Source: Sulfobacillus benefaciens | Lineage (GTDB): Bacteria > Bacillota > Sulfobacillia > Sulfobacillales > Sulfobacillaceae | Direction of reading: 5' to 3' | Length of the DNA: 64,000 nucleotides | Assembly: GCA_003023725.1 (NCBI GenBank) | Contig: PXYT01000001.1 | Span: forward strand, 62,001 to 126,000 | Part shown: positions 19,321-27,366 of the stretch, piece by piece | Numbering within the stretch: the first letter of the stretch is position 1 | Layout: every line of letters begins with the position of its first letter | Notes under the pieces: generated by a model | The model's input: the letters and a program-made list of their open reading frames with translations, nothing else | Database searches by the model: none | Told to the model about the DNA's origin: nothing | Program-made: the position numbers and the translations under genes

Positions 19321-19926
19321 CTAGGTGCTAAGAAGCTCTTCCCCGCGTTCGAAGCGGACAAAGCGCCGAACAACAATGTGCTCACCCAACCGGGCAATAT
19401 GCTCCTTCAACAACTGGTCTACCGTCACGTCCGGGTTTTTAATGAACGGCTGATCCACTAAACAAACGTCCTTGTAGAATTTTTCAATGCGTCCCGCGAC
19501 CATCTTCTCTATGATAGCAGGAGGTTTTCCTTCATTTTCGGCTTGGGCACTCAAAACCCGCTTTTCGTGTTCGACTACATCAGCAGGAACCTGGTCACGG
19601 TTAACGAAACGGGGATTCGATGCGGCAATGTGCATGGCAATGTCATGTGCCAATGTGTGAAAATCCGGGGTATTGGCAACAAAGTCCGTCTCGCAGTTAA
19701 TTTCAAGCAAGACCCCAATACGCCCTTGAAGATGTATATAGCTTTCGATCAATCCTTCGTTTGCCTCTCTCCCCGCTTTCTTCGCGGCTTGAGCCAGTCC
19801 ACGTTCACGAAGAATGTCGATCGCCCGCTCGAAGTCCCCATTGGCCTCTTGAAGGGCCTTCTTGCACTCCATCATCCCCGCACCCGTCATTTCGCGAAGT
19901 TTCTTTACATCGTTAGCGGAAATCAC
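19321..19926 (-). CDS. tsf: Translation elongation factor Ts
   Basis: Nucleotide exchange factor for EF-Tu. Starts at GTG 19926, where [18 protein letters not shown] matches the family N-terminus and GAGGAGG lies eight bases upstream; the open frame extends 28 codons further up but those lie in the intergenic hairpin and have no start with a ribosome site. The protein is about 201 residues, the short Thermus-like form with one core subdomain; [17 protein letters not shown] and [13 protein letters not shown] are diagnostic. Confidence 0.96.
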   Translation of the reverse strand: MISANDVKKLREMTGAGMMECKKALQEANGDFERAIDILRERGLAQAAKKAGREANEGLIESYIHLQGRIGVLLEINCETDFVANTPDFHTLAHDIAMHIAASNPRFVNRDQVPADVVEHEKRVLSAQAENEGKPPAIIEKMVAGRIEKFYKDVCLVDQPFIKNPDVTVDQLLKEHIARLGEHIVVRRFVRFERGEELLST

Positions 19927-19946
19927 AAAAAATCCTCCTCGTAATG

Positions 19947-19968
19947 AGAGCGACCTCTCGGTCGCCCT
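19947..19968 (-). repeat. GNRA-type hairpin between rpsB and tsf
   Basis: Arms 19947-19955 / 19960-19968 pair over 9 positions with one G-U and close a GAGA tetraloop on the minus-strand RNA, immediately upstream of the tsf Shine-Dalgarno. Stable intergenic structure, probably for mRNA stability or coupling; no T-tract. Confidence 0.5.
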
Positions 19969-19993
19969 CGTCTTAACTGTGGAATTGTCCGAG

Positions 19994-20716
19994 TTACTGA
20001 GCTTCAACAACCACTTGTTGCTCTTCGGTCACGCCGCCCTGTCTGCCCTCGATTAAGGCATCCGCCATCTTACCTGTTAACAGCCTTACTGCCCGAATAG
20101 CATCATCATTCCCGGGAATAATGTAATCAATCTCATCGGGGTCACAATTGGTGTCCACGATTCCCACAATAGGAATATGGAGCTTCCTGGCCTCTGTTAC
20201 AGCAATGTGTTCCTTGCGCGGGTCTACCACAAACACAGCAGCGGGAAGCTGACTCATTCCTTCAATGCCACCCAAATACTTTTCTAACTTCTCCTTTTGC
20301 CGCATCAGCGTGCTGACTTCTTTCTTCGGTAAACGTTCCCATTGTCCGCTGCTCTCTTGCTCTTTGAGTTCAGCTAAGCGCTTTACACGTTTCTTAATGG
20401 TGTCGAAATTGGTCAGCATTCCACCGAGCCAGCGCTGATTCACGTAAAAGTCACCGGAGCGTTGAGCTTCCTCCGCTACGGCTTCCTGCGCTTGTTTTTT
20501 TGTCCCGATGAACATCATGCGTCCACCGCTAGCGCCAATTTGACGAACAAAATTGTATGCTTCATCAACTTTGCGGACTGTCTTCTGCAAATCAATGATG
20601 TAGATACCGTTTCGTTCTGTAAAAATGTAGGGTTTCATTTTCGGGTTCCAGCGCCGCGTTTGATGCCCAAAGTGCACCCCGGCTTCCAACAGTTGCTTCA
20701 TCGAAATTACGGCCAT
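19994..20716 (-). CDS. rpsB: 30S ribosomal protein S2
   Basis: Small-subunit ribosomal protein, 240 residues. Family motifs: [20 protein letters not shown] at the start, [31 protein letters not shown], and [23 protein letters not shown] start with AGGAGG. First gene of the long cluster; a good promoter and a folded leader lie directly upstream. Confidence 0.98.
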   Translation of the reverse strand: MAVISMKQLLEAGVHFGHQTRRWNPKMKPYIFTERNGIYIIDLQKTVRKVDEAYNFVRQIGASGGRMMFIGTKKQAQEAVAEEAQRSGDFYVNQRWLGGMLTNFDTIKKRVKRLAELKEQESSGQWERLPKKEVSTLMRQKEKLEKYLGGIEGMSQLPAAVFVVDPRKEHIAVTEARKLHIPIVGIVDTNCDPDEIDYIIPGNDDAIRAVRLLTGKMADALIEGRQGGVTEEQQVVVEAQ

Positions 20717-20742
20717 ATTCTTCTACCTCCTGGTTTGTCCTC

Positions 20743-20787
20743 CGCAGCTCCGTTCGCTCGAACCATCAGCACCAGGAAAGAACTGCG
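20743..20787 (-). promoter_or_regulatory. Structured 5' leader of rpsB
   Basis: Between the promoter and the rpsB ribosome site the RNA can form an outer 8-bp stem (20780-20787 with 20743-20750, one G-U) enclosing a 5-bp hairpin (20752-20756 / 20759-20763). Ribosomal protein operons often have such autoregulatory leaders; binding of S2 here is inference. No match to a named leader family was recognised. Confidence 0.45.
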
Positions 20788-20809
20788 TGTGTGGTGAAAA
20801 GCCTAGCGA

Positions 20810-20838
20810 ATTATAGCACAATTACCTGTTACCGGCAA
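20810..20838 (-). promoter_or_regulatory. Promoter of the rpsB operon
   Basis: Minus-strand TTGCCG (20838-20833), 17-base spacer, perfect TATAAT (20815-20810). Transcription would start near 20803, giving a leader of about 85 bases to the rpsB ATG. No other gene intervenes. Confidence 0.75.
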
Positions 20839-20877
20839 GATGGATCGCGCCAAATCCAGCTCCCTCAATCCAGCCCG

Positions 20878-21339
20878 CTACTGAATGCGGATACGAACCG
20901 GTATGGAGAAAGGTCCCCATGACGCCCCAATCCGAAGCTCCTGAGGATGGGCCAGTAGTACGCGTGTCAGATTGTGGGCCATTGCTGACGACTTCAGTTG
21001 GTGATTCAAATAGCGCGCCATTGATGCGTTCATATCGTGAATCAACTGATGTTGCAAGCGATACTCATTCGCGCGGTTGATATCTAAGGTAATTCCGTCA
21101 ACTTGAATACGAACGGTATGTACGAGTTGTGTCATTCTCTGGTCCATCACCGGTGCGATGCCATGTTCAAGCCACGAGGTTAGAGACTTCCGGGGTAGCC
21201 CACTCAGATTTTGTGCCATCCCGGCCGCAACGACTTCTGGTGACAGGGATATGGTGATCCCCATGACACTGAACCACAATATCTGCGTCAAAACAGTCAG
21301 ACCACAGCCTGTCAACAAACCTTTAAGCCATGCCGCCAT
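20878..21339 (-). CDS. Hypothetical membrane-anchored protein, possibly YunB-like
   Basis: About 153 residues from the ATG at 21339, which has GGGGAGGG upstream. One N-terminal hydrophobic segment (LLTGCGLTVLTQILWFSVMG) followed by a mostly polar extracytoplasmic part with a short conserved-looking end (LRIGASWGPFSIPVRI). The size, single anchor and terminal GP-IPV pattern recall the sporulation protein YunB, but the similarity is weak and I do not assign it. The frame is open further upstream, without a ribosome site. It is transcribed towards rpsB but lies upstream of the rpsB promoter. Confidence 0.6.
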   Translation of the reverse strand: MAAWLKGLLTGCGLTVLTQILWFSVMGITISLSPEVVAAGMAQNLSGLPRKSLTSWLEHGIAPVMDQRMTQLVHTVRIQVDGITLDINRANEYRLQHQLIHDMNASMARYLNHQLKSSAMAHNLTRVLLAHPQELRIGASWGPFSIPVRIRIQ

Positions 21340-21760
21340 GCTGCCCTCCCCAACACAACCCCTATTTCTTTCAGTATGGCCCAACTCGGTTGCTGTCATA
21401 ATATGAGCGTTGCATTTTGGCCACTGAGGAATCGGCGAAGACGACGGCCGAGAAGCCCAATCCCGGAATCCATGGCAGCGGCAGTATGCTTTCCGGTCGC
21501 TTCCCCCCATGCCCATTTATTGATATTCGGCTGGGGCGCCTTGATGACACGAAAAATCAAAACGGCAACGGTATATATAAAGGCATCGGAACGGTTTCTT
21601 CGCTCTCATCCCCTGTTTTTAGGGCCCTCACGCCCGCTAAAGCGTCATTCTTCCTGACCCGACATCTGCGAGTTGGCACAAGATGGTCTTCCGTTGCCCG
21701 AAGCGAACAACCGCACCTCGCAGGACCTTTCGCCACACCCCCATGACCAAGTTTCCGCTA
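21340..21760. other. Intergenic region, no supported gene
   Basis: About 420 bp between the kdpD-like gene and the membrane protein gene, both on the minus strand. Two overlapping open frames on the plus strand (21376-21657 and 21417-21746) have no ribosome sites or recognisable motifs. No clear terminator with T-tract was seen after the kdpD-like gene. Confidence 0.5.
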
Positions 21761-22906
21761 TTAATCCCGGTCTCGTTCATGGCCAACCACGAGAATATCA
21801 ATGTTACTCGTTTGCCGCAAAACCTCGTTAATAACAGAACCCTTGAATACTTCCTGCCAACGCGTTCTGAGCGACTCACCCATAACAATTTCAGTAACAT
21901 GGTGTTCGCGCGCAAAATTCACCAGGGTACGCGGAACATTGTTGTCGTGTAACTCAACAACCCGTGCTCCCAGTTGTTTAGCCAGATTGATATGCGCTTG
22001 CAGAGTCTGTTCGTCGGCGGAAGAAAAGGAGCGCCCATCCGCGGGGCGGACGATAACCACATAAAATTCCGCTTTTAGCCGCTGAGCTATCCGATATCCG
22101 CGTCTCAAAAGCCTGGCTCCGTTGGGAGACGGCGTGACGGCCACCATAATCCGATCGTGTGTTGGCCATGGACCCTCAATGGCATGGCGGTTCATATAAG
22201 TTTCCAGACGATCGTCAGTGTCATCGGCTACCACGCGTAATGCCAATTCGCGTAATGCCGTGATGTTCCCAGTGCGAAAAAAATTTTGCAACGCTTGATC
22301 GATTCGGCGCCCCTGATAGACTTTCCCTCTCCTGAGACGTTCTATCAGAGCCTCCGGTGTCAAATCTACAAGGCGAATTTCGCTTGCTTCCCGCACAACC
22401 GAATCCGGCACCGTCTCTCTCACACGCACTCCCGTAATCTGCCGCACCGTGTCGTTTAATGATTCCAAATGTTGAATGTTGAGGGTCGACCATACGTTGA
22501 TCCCCGCAGCCAGAAGATCCTCAACGTCTTGATAGCGCTTACGATTTTTGCAGTTATCGGCATTAGTGTGTGCCAGTTCATCCACCAGCACAACATCGGG
22601 TCCCCTTGCCATCACCGCTCCGACATCCAGTTCCCCTACTTCCAACCCTTTGAATGTTCCGGTCGCTAAGGGAACCGCTTCCAGCCCCTCGGTCAATTCA
22701 GCGGTTTCTTCCCGTCCATGGGTATCAATGATCCCAATGACAACGTCAATGCCCTGCTGCTTGGCAATGTGGGCATCGCTCAGCATCGTGTAGGTTTTCC
22801 CCACTCCGGGAGCGGCTCCGAGGTAGACACGATGTTTGCCGCGTGACATACGGCGGATATCTTCCAGAATTTCTTCTGGGGTTCTGCGTTTATAAACAGA
22901 GGCCAA
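21761..22906 (-). CDS. Truncated KdpD: N-terminal KdpD domain plus Usp domain, no histidine kinase
   Basis: 381 residues that match the cytoplasmic N-terminal half of the K+ sensor KdpD. The P-loop YLGAAPGVGKTYTM is at about residues 28-41, then VLVDELAHTN, NIQHLESLND, and a universal-stress-protein domain from about 250 (HDRIMVAVTPSPNGARLL). The transmembrane and kinase domains of full KdpD are absent; the protein ends naturally after the Usp fold (SNIDILVVGH). In Staphylococcus the Usp domain binds c-di-AMP through an SxS-x20-FTAxY motif; here the matching place reads TPS-x20-FYVVI, so only the spacing and part of the residues are kept. TTG start with AGAGGA nearly abutting. No kdpFABC genes are in the window. 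Confidence 0.85.
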   Translation of the reverse strand: MASVYKRRTPEEILEDIRRMSRGKHRVYLGAAPGVGKTYTMLSDAHIAKQQGIDVVIGIIDTHGREETAELTEGLEAVPLATGTFKGLEVGELDVGAVMARGPDVVLVDELAHTNADNCKNRKRYQDVEDLLAAGINVWSTLNIQHLESLNDTVRQITGVRVRETVPDSVVREASEIRLVDLTPEALIERLRRGKVYQGRRIDQALQNFFRTGNITALRELALRVVADDTDDRLETYMNRHAIEGPWPTHDRIMVAVTPSPNGARLLRRGYRIAQRLKAEFYVVIVRPADGRSFSSADEQTLQAHINLAKQLGARVVELHDNNVPRTLVNFAREHHVTEIVMGESLRTRWQEVFKGSVINEVLRQTSNIDILVVGHERDRD

Positions 22907-23335
22907 ATCCTCTATCGCCCTTTCCGAGAAAATGCCGTACCGCTACGGCAGCTGTCACAAAAACTCTTCAAATTAAATTTTAATTATTCAGATCTGAGAC
23001 GATGACCCGCTGATAGCCAAAATGTGGACTCGCGCATGTTCCCTTCTTGCTCCAAATCGCGAGACAAGACTCGCTCCACGTCAGATTATCGTGAACCCTG
23101 ACATCCCAACAATCAGGCACCGGTGTCAGCGCCCGTTAATGATCGAGCACAATGACCACCGCCACTCTTTCATGTATCCATCAGGACTCTGCTGTCTATA
23201 CTCACGTATGCGGGTACCGAATGAACTGGAGCGCAATCGTAGTCTCTCGACGCGATTATATCACGCCTCACCGAATCTGCGCACTTTCGGGATGTCTCGG
23301 TCCAGGCTCCAAAGACATTTGACTGCTATCTCGCT
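22907..23335 (-). promoter_or_regulatory. Long leader region of the kdpD-like gene
   Basis: A 429-bp gap. An extended -10 on the minus strand (TGATATAAT, 23263-23255; weak -35 TGCGCA at 23283-23278) would start a transcript with an untranslated leader of about 340 bases before the TTG at 22906. Near its end a GCCGTA/TACGGC hairpin (22934-22949) is followed by ATTTTCTC, which is terminator-like. I compared by eye with c-di-AMP (ydaO), T-box and SAM leaders and saw no match. Alternatively the region is partly just the downstream spacer of the response-regulator gene. Confidence 0.4.
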
Positions 23336-24058
23336 TTAATTTTCCTCCTGGCCGTGAGGCGACGGATACAGAACATAGCCGATGCCGGCTTGAGTTAAAA
23401 GATATACCGGTAACCTGGGGTTGGGTTCTATGTAAGATCGCAATTTACGCACATACACCCTCAAGTACTCGTGGTCTCCTTGATATTCGGGTCCCCAGAC
23501 TGCCGCCAGCAATCGATCATGCGTTAACACCTTGCCGCAATGTCTCATAAACTCCTTTAAAAGTTTCCATTCCGTGGGCGTTAAATGAATCGAGCGGTTC
23601 TCCACCAATAAATTGTGATATTCCTCATCCAGTCTCAGTCTCCCGCAGTTGGGCATAGGCTGTTCGACCGCCGATTCGTAAGTTCGTCGCAGGAGGGCGC
23701 GGATCCTGGCCAGCATCGCTTCCGGAGAAAAGGGCTTCGTCACATAGTCATCCGCTCCCAAATCCAGGGCACGTATCATGTCCTGATCTGTATTCAGAGC
23801 TGTCAGTACTAAAATAGGTACATTTCCGGTTTTGCGAATCCGCTGGCAGACCTCAAAGCCGTCCATTTCCGGCAGGCGCAAATCCAACACGACCAAATGG
23901 GGCTCTTCCGTAAACACCTGGCGGAGGGCATCCCATCCATCGCGCGACTGCAAAACCCGGTATCCCGAAATCCGTAAATAAGTGGTAATGAGACGCAGAT
24001 ATTTTGGTTCGTCTTCAACGACCAATATCCGGTATTCAACGTCAGGACGTGTAGCCAC
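23336..24058 (-). CDS. OmpR/KdpE-type response regulator
   Basis: DNA-binding response regulator of 240 residues. Receiver domain with the acidic pair VVEDE, phosphoacceptor Asp in LVVLDLRLPEMDG (about 58) and Lys in YVTKPF; then an OmpR-type winged helix (HLTPTEWKLLKEFMRHCGKV, YLRVYVRKLRSYIE). The wing sequence resembles KdpE more than PhoB. GTG start at 24058, overlapping the kinase gene by 17 bp, so the two are a coupled pair. The truncated KdpD gene lies directly downstream on the same strand. Confidence 0.93.
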   Translation of the reverse strand: MATRPDVEYRILVVEDEPKYLRLITTYLRISGYRVLQSRDGWDALRQVFTEEPHLVVLDLRLPEMDGFEVCQRIRKTGNVPILVLTALNTDQDMIRALDLGADDYVTKPFSPEAMLARIRALLRRTYESAVEQPMPNCGRLRLDEEYHNLLVENRSIHLTPTEWKLLKEFMRHCGKVLTHDRLLAAVWGPEYQGDHEYLRVYVRKLRSYIEPNPRLPVYLLTQAGIGYVLYPSPHGQEEN

Positions 24059-25667
24059 TGTCCGAACCCCCTTCCCCCGATTCTGCCACTGGTAGTTCTA
24101 CCGACACCACAAAACCCCGGGGGGTGATATTTTCGGCCCAGACGCGCCCGTGATGAGCATCCACAATACGTTTTACAATACTGAGTCCCAGTCCGGAACC
24201 ACGCTTTTCCGATTGTGCAGCTCCGGGACTCCGGTAGAATCGCTGAAAGATCCTCTCCAAATCGTGAACCGCCACTCCTGAACCCTCATCGCGCACGCTT
24301 AAGGTCCAGGAACACTCGCTAAAACTTATGATAATGGAAACTTTCTCTGGTGAATATTTAAGACTATTCTCTACCATATTGACGAGAGCCTCAAACAAAT
24401 ATTCGGGATCTCCATAGGCCATCTGGTCATCGGCAGTAATGCTGATCCGTTCCCGGTCTTCCGGCACGATCCGGTTTAATAATCCAAAAATCCATGGTCT
24501 CACCAAGAATTTCCGAGCATGTACCGTAATGCCCTGTTCCTCGATTTGAGACATGGTGAGCAAATTGTCAATCAGCTTTTCCAGTTGCTGACTCTCTTCG
24601 ACGATGGTTGCCAAAAATTCCTGCCGTTCATCCGTTTTTAACCTATCAAACATCTGCAGCAAAGTTTCTCCATACCCTTTAATCAAACCCAAAGGGGTAC
24701 GGAGCTCATGGGACACATTGGCAAGCAGTTCCGACCGCGCTTTGGCCATTTGTTGATAGACTTCGGTCTGACGCGCCTGTCTTTCCAACTCCGTATGCGT
24801 TAGCATAGTACTAATTTGCGTGGCGATAATTTTGAGTACATCCCGATGTTGATGATACCATCCACGATCGTCTCGCCACAGAACAAAGAAGCCCCACAGA
24901 TTATCTTGCATGTACAGCGGCAACAACGCCACGTTCGCCATACGAAGGCCCGGCAGCACGCCCATAGTGTCAGGGTATTCCTCTGAATAGACCGGCCTCT
25001 GTTCGAGAATCACTCGGCCCAACAGTGCCATTCTCGGGTCCAGAAAAATCTGGGGCACGGGTATAGACTCGTTCAATACAGAAGGGCTTGTAGAAGCTAG
25101 AACCGACAGCGCATTTTGAGGGTCGCTCCGCCATTGCCATATTTCGCCTCCATCCAAATTCATTTCCTTTTTGACCTGATCCAAAACCCTCGTGATGACT
25201 TCCTGTGAGTGGTTGAGAATATGATTCCCGGTCCAGGCCGTGGTAATAGCCATCCACTGTGAATATAAATGTTGGCGCTCATCCTGCAGGCGGTCAATTC
25301 GCATTTCCTCTAACCAAAAAATGGCAAGAACCATGATCGTTAAACCCATCCAGATTACCATTTCACCAGGGCTAAAAGACAATCCCAGCGGGCTAAGTCT
25401 CGCATAGACAATCGTCAACGCGGAAGCTAAATGACCCGCGGTCAAAGAATAAGGCGGCACGCCCGACAATTGCTCTGCCCGGACAAATAACAAATTTGCC
25501 TGGTGCAAACGGTGATGAATCAGATCCGACTGAACTTCCGTGAGCAATTGTAAAGAAAAAAAGGCCCGGCGCACCGAAAGGTACACGCGGCGCAACAACA
25601 CACCGCCCGCCACCAGCGCCAGCGCCAATGCCAACCCCACTCCTAACCACAGGTATTTACGTTTCAT
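24042..25667 (-). CDS. Membrane sensor histidine kinase with GAF domain
   Basis: 541 residues. Two N-terminal hydrophobic segments (about 5-27 and 102-120) enclose an extracytoplasmic loop of about 75 residues; then a GAF-like domain (about 150-300), a HisKA dimerisation helix with the phosphoacceptor His in NVSHELRTPLGLIKGYGE, and the HATPase domain with N box (NMVENSLKYSP), DEGSGV, FQRFYR and GSGLGLSIVKRIV. Signal unknown. ATG start at 25667, 7 bp after the miaB stop; it may be on the miaB transcript. Partner of the KdpE-like regulator immediately downstream. Confidence 0.93.
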   Translation of the reverse strand: MKRKYLWLGVGLALALALVAGGVLLRRVYLSVRRAFFSLQLLTEVQSDLIHHRLHQANLLFVRAEQLSGVPPYSLTAGHLASALTIVYARLSPLGLSFSPGEMVIWMGLTIMVLAIFWLEEMRIDRLQDERQHLYSQWMAITTAWTGNHILNHSQEVITRVLDQVKKEMNLDGGEIWQWRSDPQNALSVLASTSPSVLNESIPVPQIFLDPRMALLGRVILEQRPVYSEEYPDTMGVLPGLRMANVALLPLYMQDNLWGFFVLWRDDRGWYHQHRDVLKIIATQISTMLTHTELERQARQTEVYQQMAKARSELLANVSHELRTPLGLIKGYGETLLQMFDRLKTDERQEFLATIVEESQQLEKLIDNLLTMSQIEEQGITVHARKFLVRPWIFGLLNRIVPEDRERISITADDQMAYGDPEYLFEALVNMVENSLKYSPEKVSIIISFSECSWTLSVRDEGSGVAVHDLERIFQRFYRSPGAAQSEKRGSGLGLSIVKRIVDAHHGRVWAENITPRGFVVSVELPVAESGEGGSDSGYTS

Positions 25668-25674
25668 CGGCGTG

Positions 25675-27066
25675 TTACACCAGTGGCAGTTCTACCCGGC
25701 GCCTACGAGAACGTTCGGAAACCGGGGCACCAACCACTTCGCCGCCAAGATAAAATGTCTTGGCCTGTGTAATCTTGACAGGGACAAAACGGTCAATCAA
25801 GTCGACATCCGGATCCCGTTCCAGCAACACGACCTTATTGGTATGTGTGCGTCCTGCCCACACATTGGGGTTTTTCTTGCTCAAGCCCTCCACCAAAACC
25901 AGTTCCGTACGTCCCACGAGTCGTTGATTGGCTTCCAGGCTAATTCGATACTGAAGGTCCATTAATCGATTGAGGCGGTCCTTTTTAACGGGATTTGGCA
26001 CCGGATCGCGTCCTTCCCAACGCGCTGCCGGCGTTTTCTCACGCGGAGAGTAGATAAACGTAAACGCCGCATCGTACCGCACCGTTTTAATTAAATCCAT
26101 GGTTTGTTCAAAATCGTCTTCGGTTTCACCTGGAAACCCCACAATAATATCCGTCGTTAATACGGCATCGGGAATAGCGGCCTTAACCCGTTCCATTAAG
26201 TCGAGATACTGCTCTCGGGTATATTTGCGGTTCATGCGCTTAAGAATCGAGTTGGATCCCGATTGCACCGGAAGATGCACATGACGCGTGACTTTGTGAC
26301 TTTGGGCAATCACGTCAATGAGTTTTTGACTGAAATCCCGCGGGTGAGATGTCGTGTACCGCAGCCAACGCACTCCGTCCACTTTTTCCAATCTAACCAG
26401 TAAATCGGCCAGGTCGACAGGAGGAGTCAAATCGTGTCCGTAGGAATTGACATTTTGCCCAAGAACGGTAATATCCTGGTATCCCTCCCGGGCCAAAGCC
26501 TCCACTTCCTCAACAATAGCTGGAATTTCGCGGGAGCGTTCCTTCCCACGTGTAAAGGGCACAATACAATACGTACAAAACTTATCGCAGCCATAAATGA
26601 TGTTGACGTAGGCTTGGACTCCATCAGCCCTTTGGGACGGCAAATGCTCCACGACCTCGCCCGCGGTTTTCCAAACGTCAACCACCATTTCGCCCCGTTC
26701 CTCAACCTCGTCAAGAAGCTTAGGCAATTCATGCAAGTTGTGCGTGCCAAAAACTAAATCCACATGAGATGCATATTTCTTCAACCAAGCAATCGTTCCC
26801 GGTTCCTGGGACATACACCCAGCCACCGCCAGCTTCATTGACGACTTTTGATCCTTCAATTGTTTGAGCTGCCCGACGTAGCCTAAGGCATGTTGTTCGG
26901 CACTGCCTCTTACTGCGCATGTATTGACAATAACCAAGTCAGCGGACTTCTCATCGGGAACCGGGCTATACCCCATTTCTCGTAACTGTCCCGCCATAAT
27001 TTCAGAATCCCTCTCGTTCATCTGACAACCGTAGGTTCTAATGTAAAACGTGCTGGAATTTGTCAT
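25675..27066 (-). CDS. miaB: tRNA-2-methylthio-N6-dimethylallyladenosine synthase
   Basis: Radical-SAM methylthiotransferase modifying A37 of tRNAs reading UNN codons. About 463 residues: N-terminal UPF0004 domain with YIRTYGCQMNERDSE and the second cluster cysteines (VNTCAVR, AGCMSQ), the radical SAM CxxxCxxC in CDKFCTYCIVPFTRG, and a TRAM domain at the end. ATG at 27066 chosen (a TTG two codons earlier is possible). The ribosome site is weak (CAGG), but a 40-codon open frame ends 9 bases before this ATG, so coupling is possible. Confidence 0.95.
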   Translation of the reverse strand: MTNSSTFYIRTYGCQMNERDSEIMAGQLREMGYSPVPDEKSADLVIVNTCAVRGSAEQHALGYVGQLKQLKDQKSSMKLAVAGCMSQEPGTIAWLKKYASHVDLVFGTHNLHELPKLLDEVEERGEMVVDVWKTAGEVVEHLPSQRADGVQAYVNIIYGCDKFCTYCIVPFTRGKERSREIPAIVEEVEALAREGYQDITVLGQNVNSYGHDLTPPVDLADLLVRLEKVDGVRWLRYTTSHPRDFSQKLIDVIAQSHKVTRHVHLPVQSGSNSILKRMNRKYTREQYLDLMERVKAAIPDAVLTTDIIVGFPGETEDDFEQTMDLIKTVRYDAAFTFIYSPREKTPAARWEGRDPVPNPVKKDRLNRLMDLQYRISLEANQRLVGRTELVLVEGLSKKNPNVWAGRTHTNKVVLLERDPDVDLIDRFVPVKITQAKTFYLGGEVVGAPVSERSRRRRVELPLV

Positions 27067-27074
27067 CGTCAATT

Positions 27075-27197
27075 TTAACCTGACGCAACTGGACGCCTCT
27101 CGTTTTCGAAATCCGGAGGATTTTCCAAACGAGACGTCTTCCGTGTTACGGGCAGGCAGCCTCCTTTCTTGTTGAAAAGGTTCGAAGCATTATTCAT
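27075..27197 (-). CDS. Candidate small protein (40 aa) upstream of miaB
   Basis: Open frame of 40 codons (ATG 27197, TAA 27077-27075) in the otherwise empty miaB leader. It begins MNNASNLFNKKGGCLPVTRK and has a charged Pro-rich end (ENPPDFENERRPVASG). A GAAGGA lies 13 bases before the ATG, further than ideal. The stop is 9 bases before the miaB ATG. Inside the frame is an inverted repeat whose arms (near 27089-27102 and 27126-27137) flank a smaller AAATCC/GGATTT hairpin. It may be a leader peptide or a real small protein; function unknown. Confidence 0.4.
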   Translation of the reverse strand: MNNASNLFNKKGGCLPVTRKTSRLENPPDFENERRPVASG

Positions 27198-27258
27198 GGA
27201 GAAAAGGAATCCTTCGGTCTATTATGCGCTCATGACCATATCGTTACCTAATTGAATC

Positions 27259-27268
27259 ATTATATCAC
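27259..27268 (-). promoter_or_regulatory. Putative extended -10 promoter upstream of miaB
   Basis: Minus-strand GTGATATAAT (27268-27259): TATAAT with the TGn extension; no convincing -35 at 17 bases (TTTATG). It would drive the 40-codon frame, miaB and possibly the kinase and regulator genes. Confidence 0.5.
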
Positions 27269-27366
27269 GGTTAGTATCGCCATAAAGGCAGAAAAGCGCT
27301 GACCCCAATCCCCGCAGTAAGCCTCTTCGCCCTTGTCTTTGAAGTGACAAGTCCCGTTGCAAAGAC

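Noticed and set aside
21373-21406. Sigma-E-like elements (TCATATT and CATACT) upstream of the gene at 20878
   Set aside because: The spacing is 21 bases instead of 14-15, so it does not fit the consensus.
22907-23250. c-di-AMP (ydaO) riboswitch in the leader of the KdpD-like gene
   Set aside because: Considered because of the KdpD context, but I could not find the conserved core segments by eye; left as an unnamed leader.
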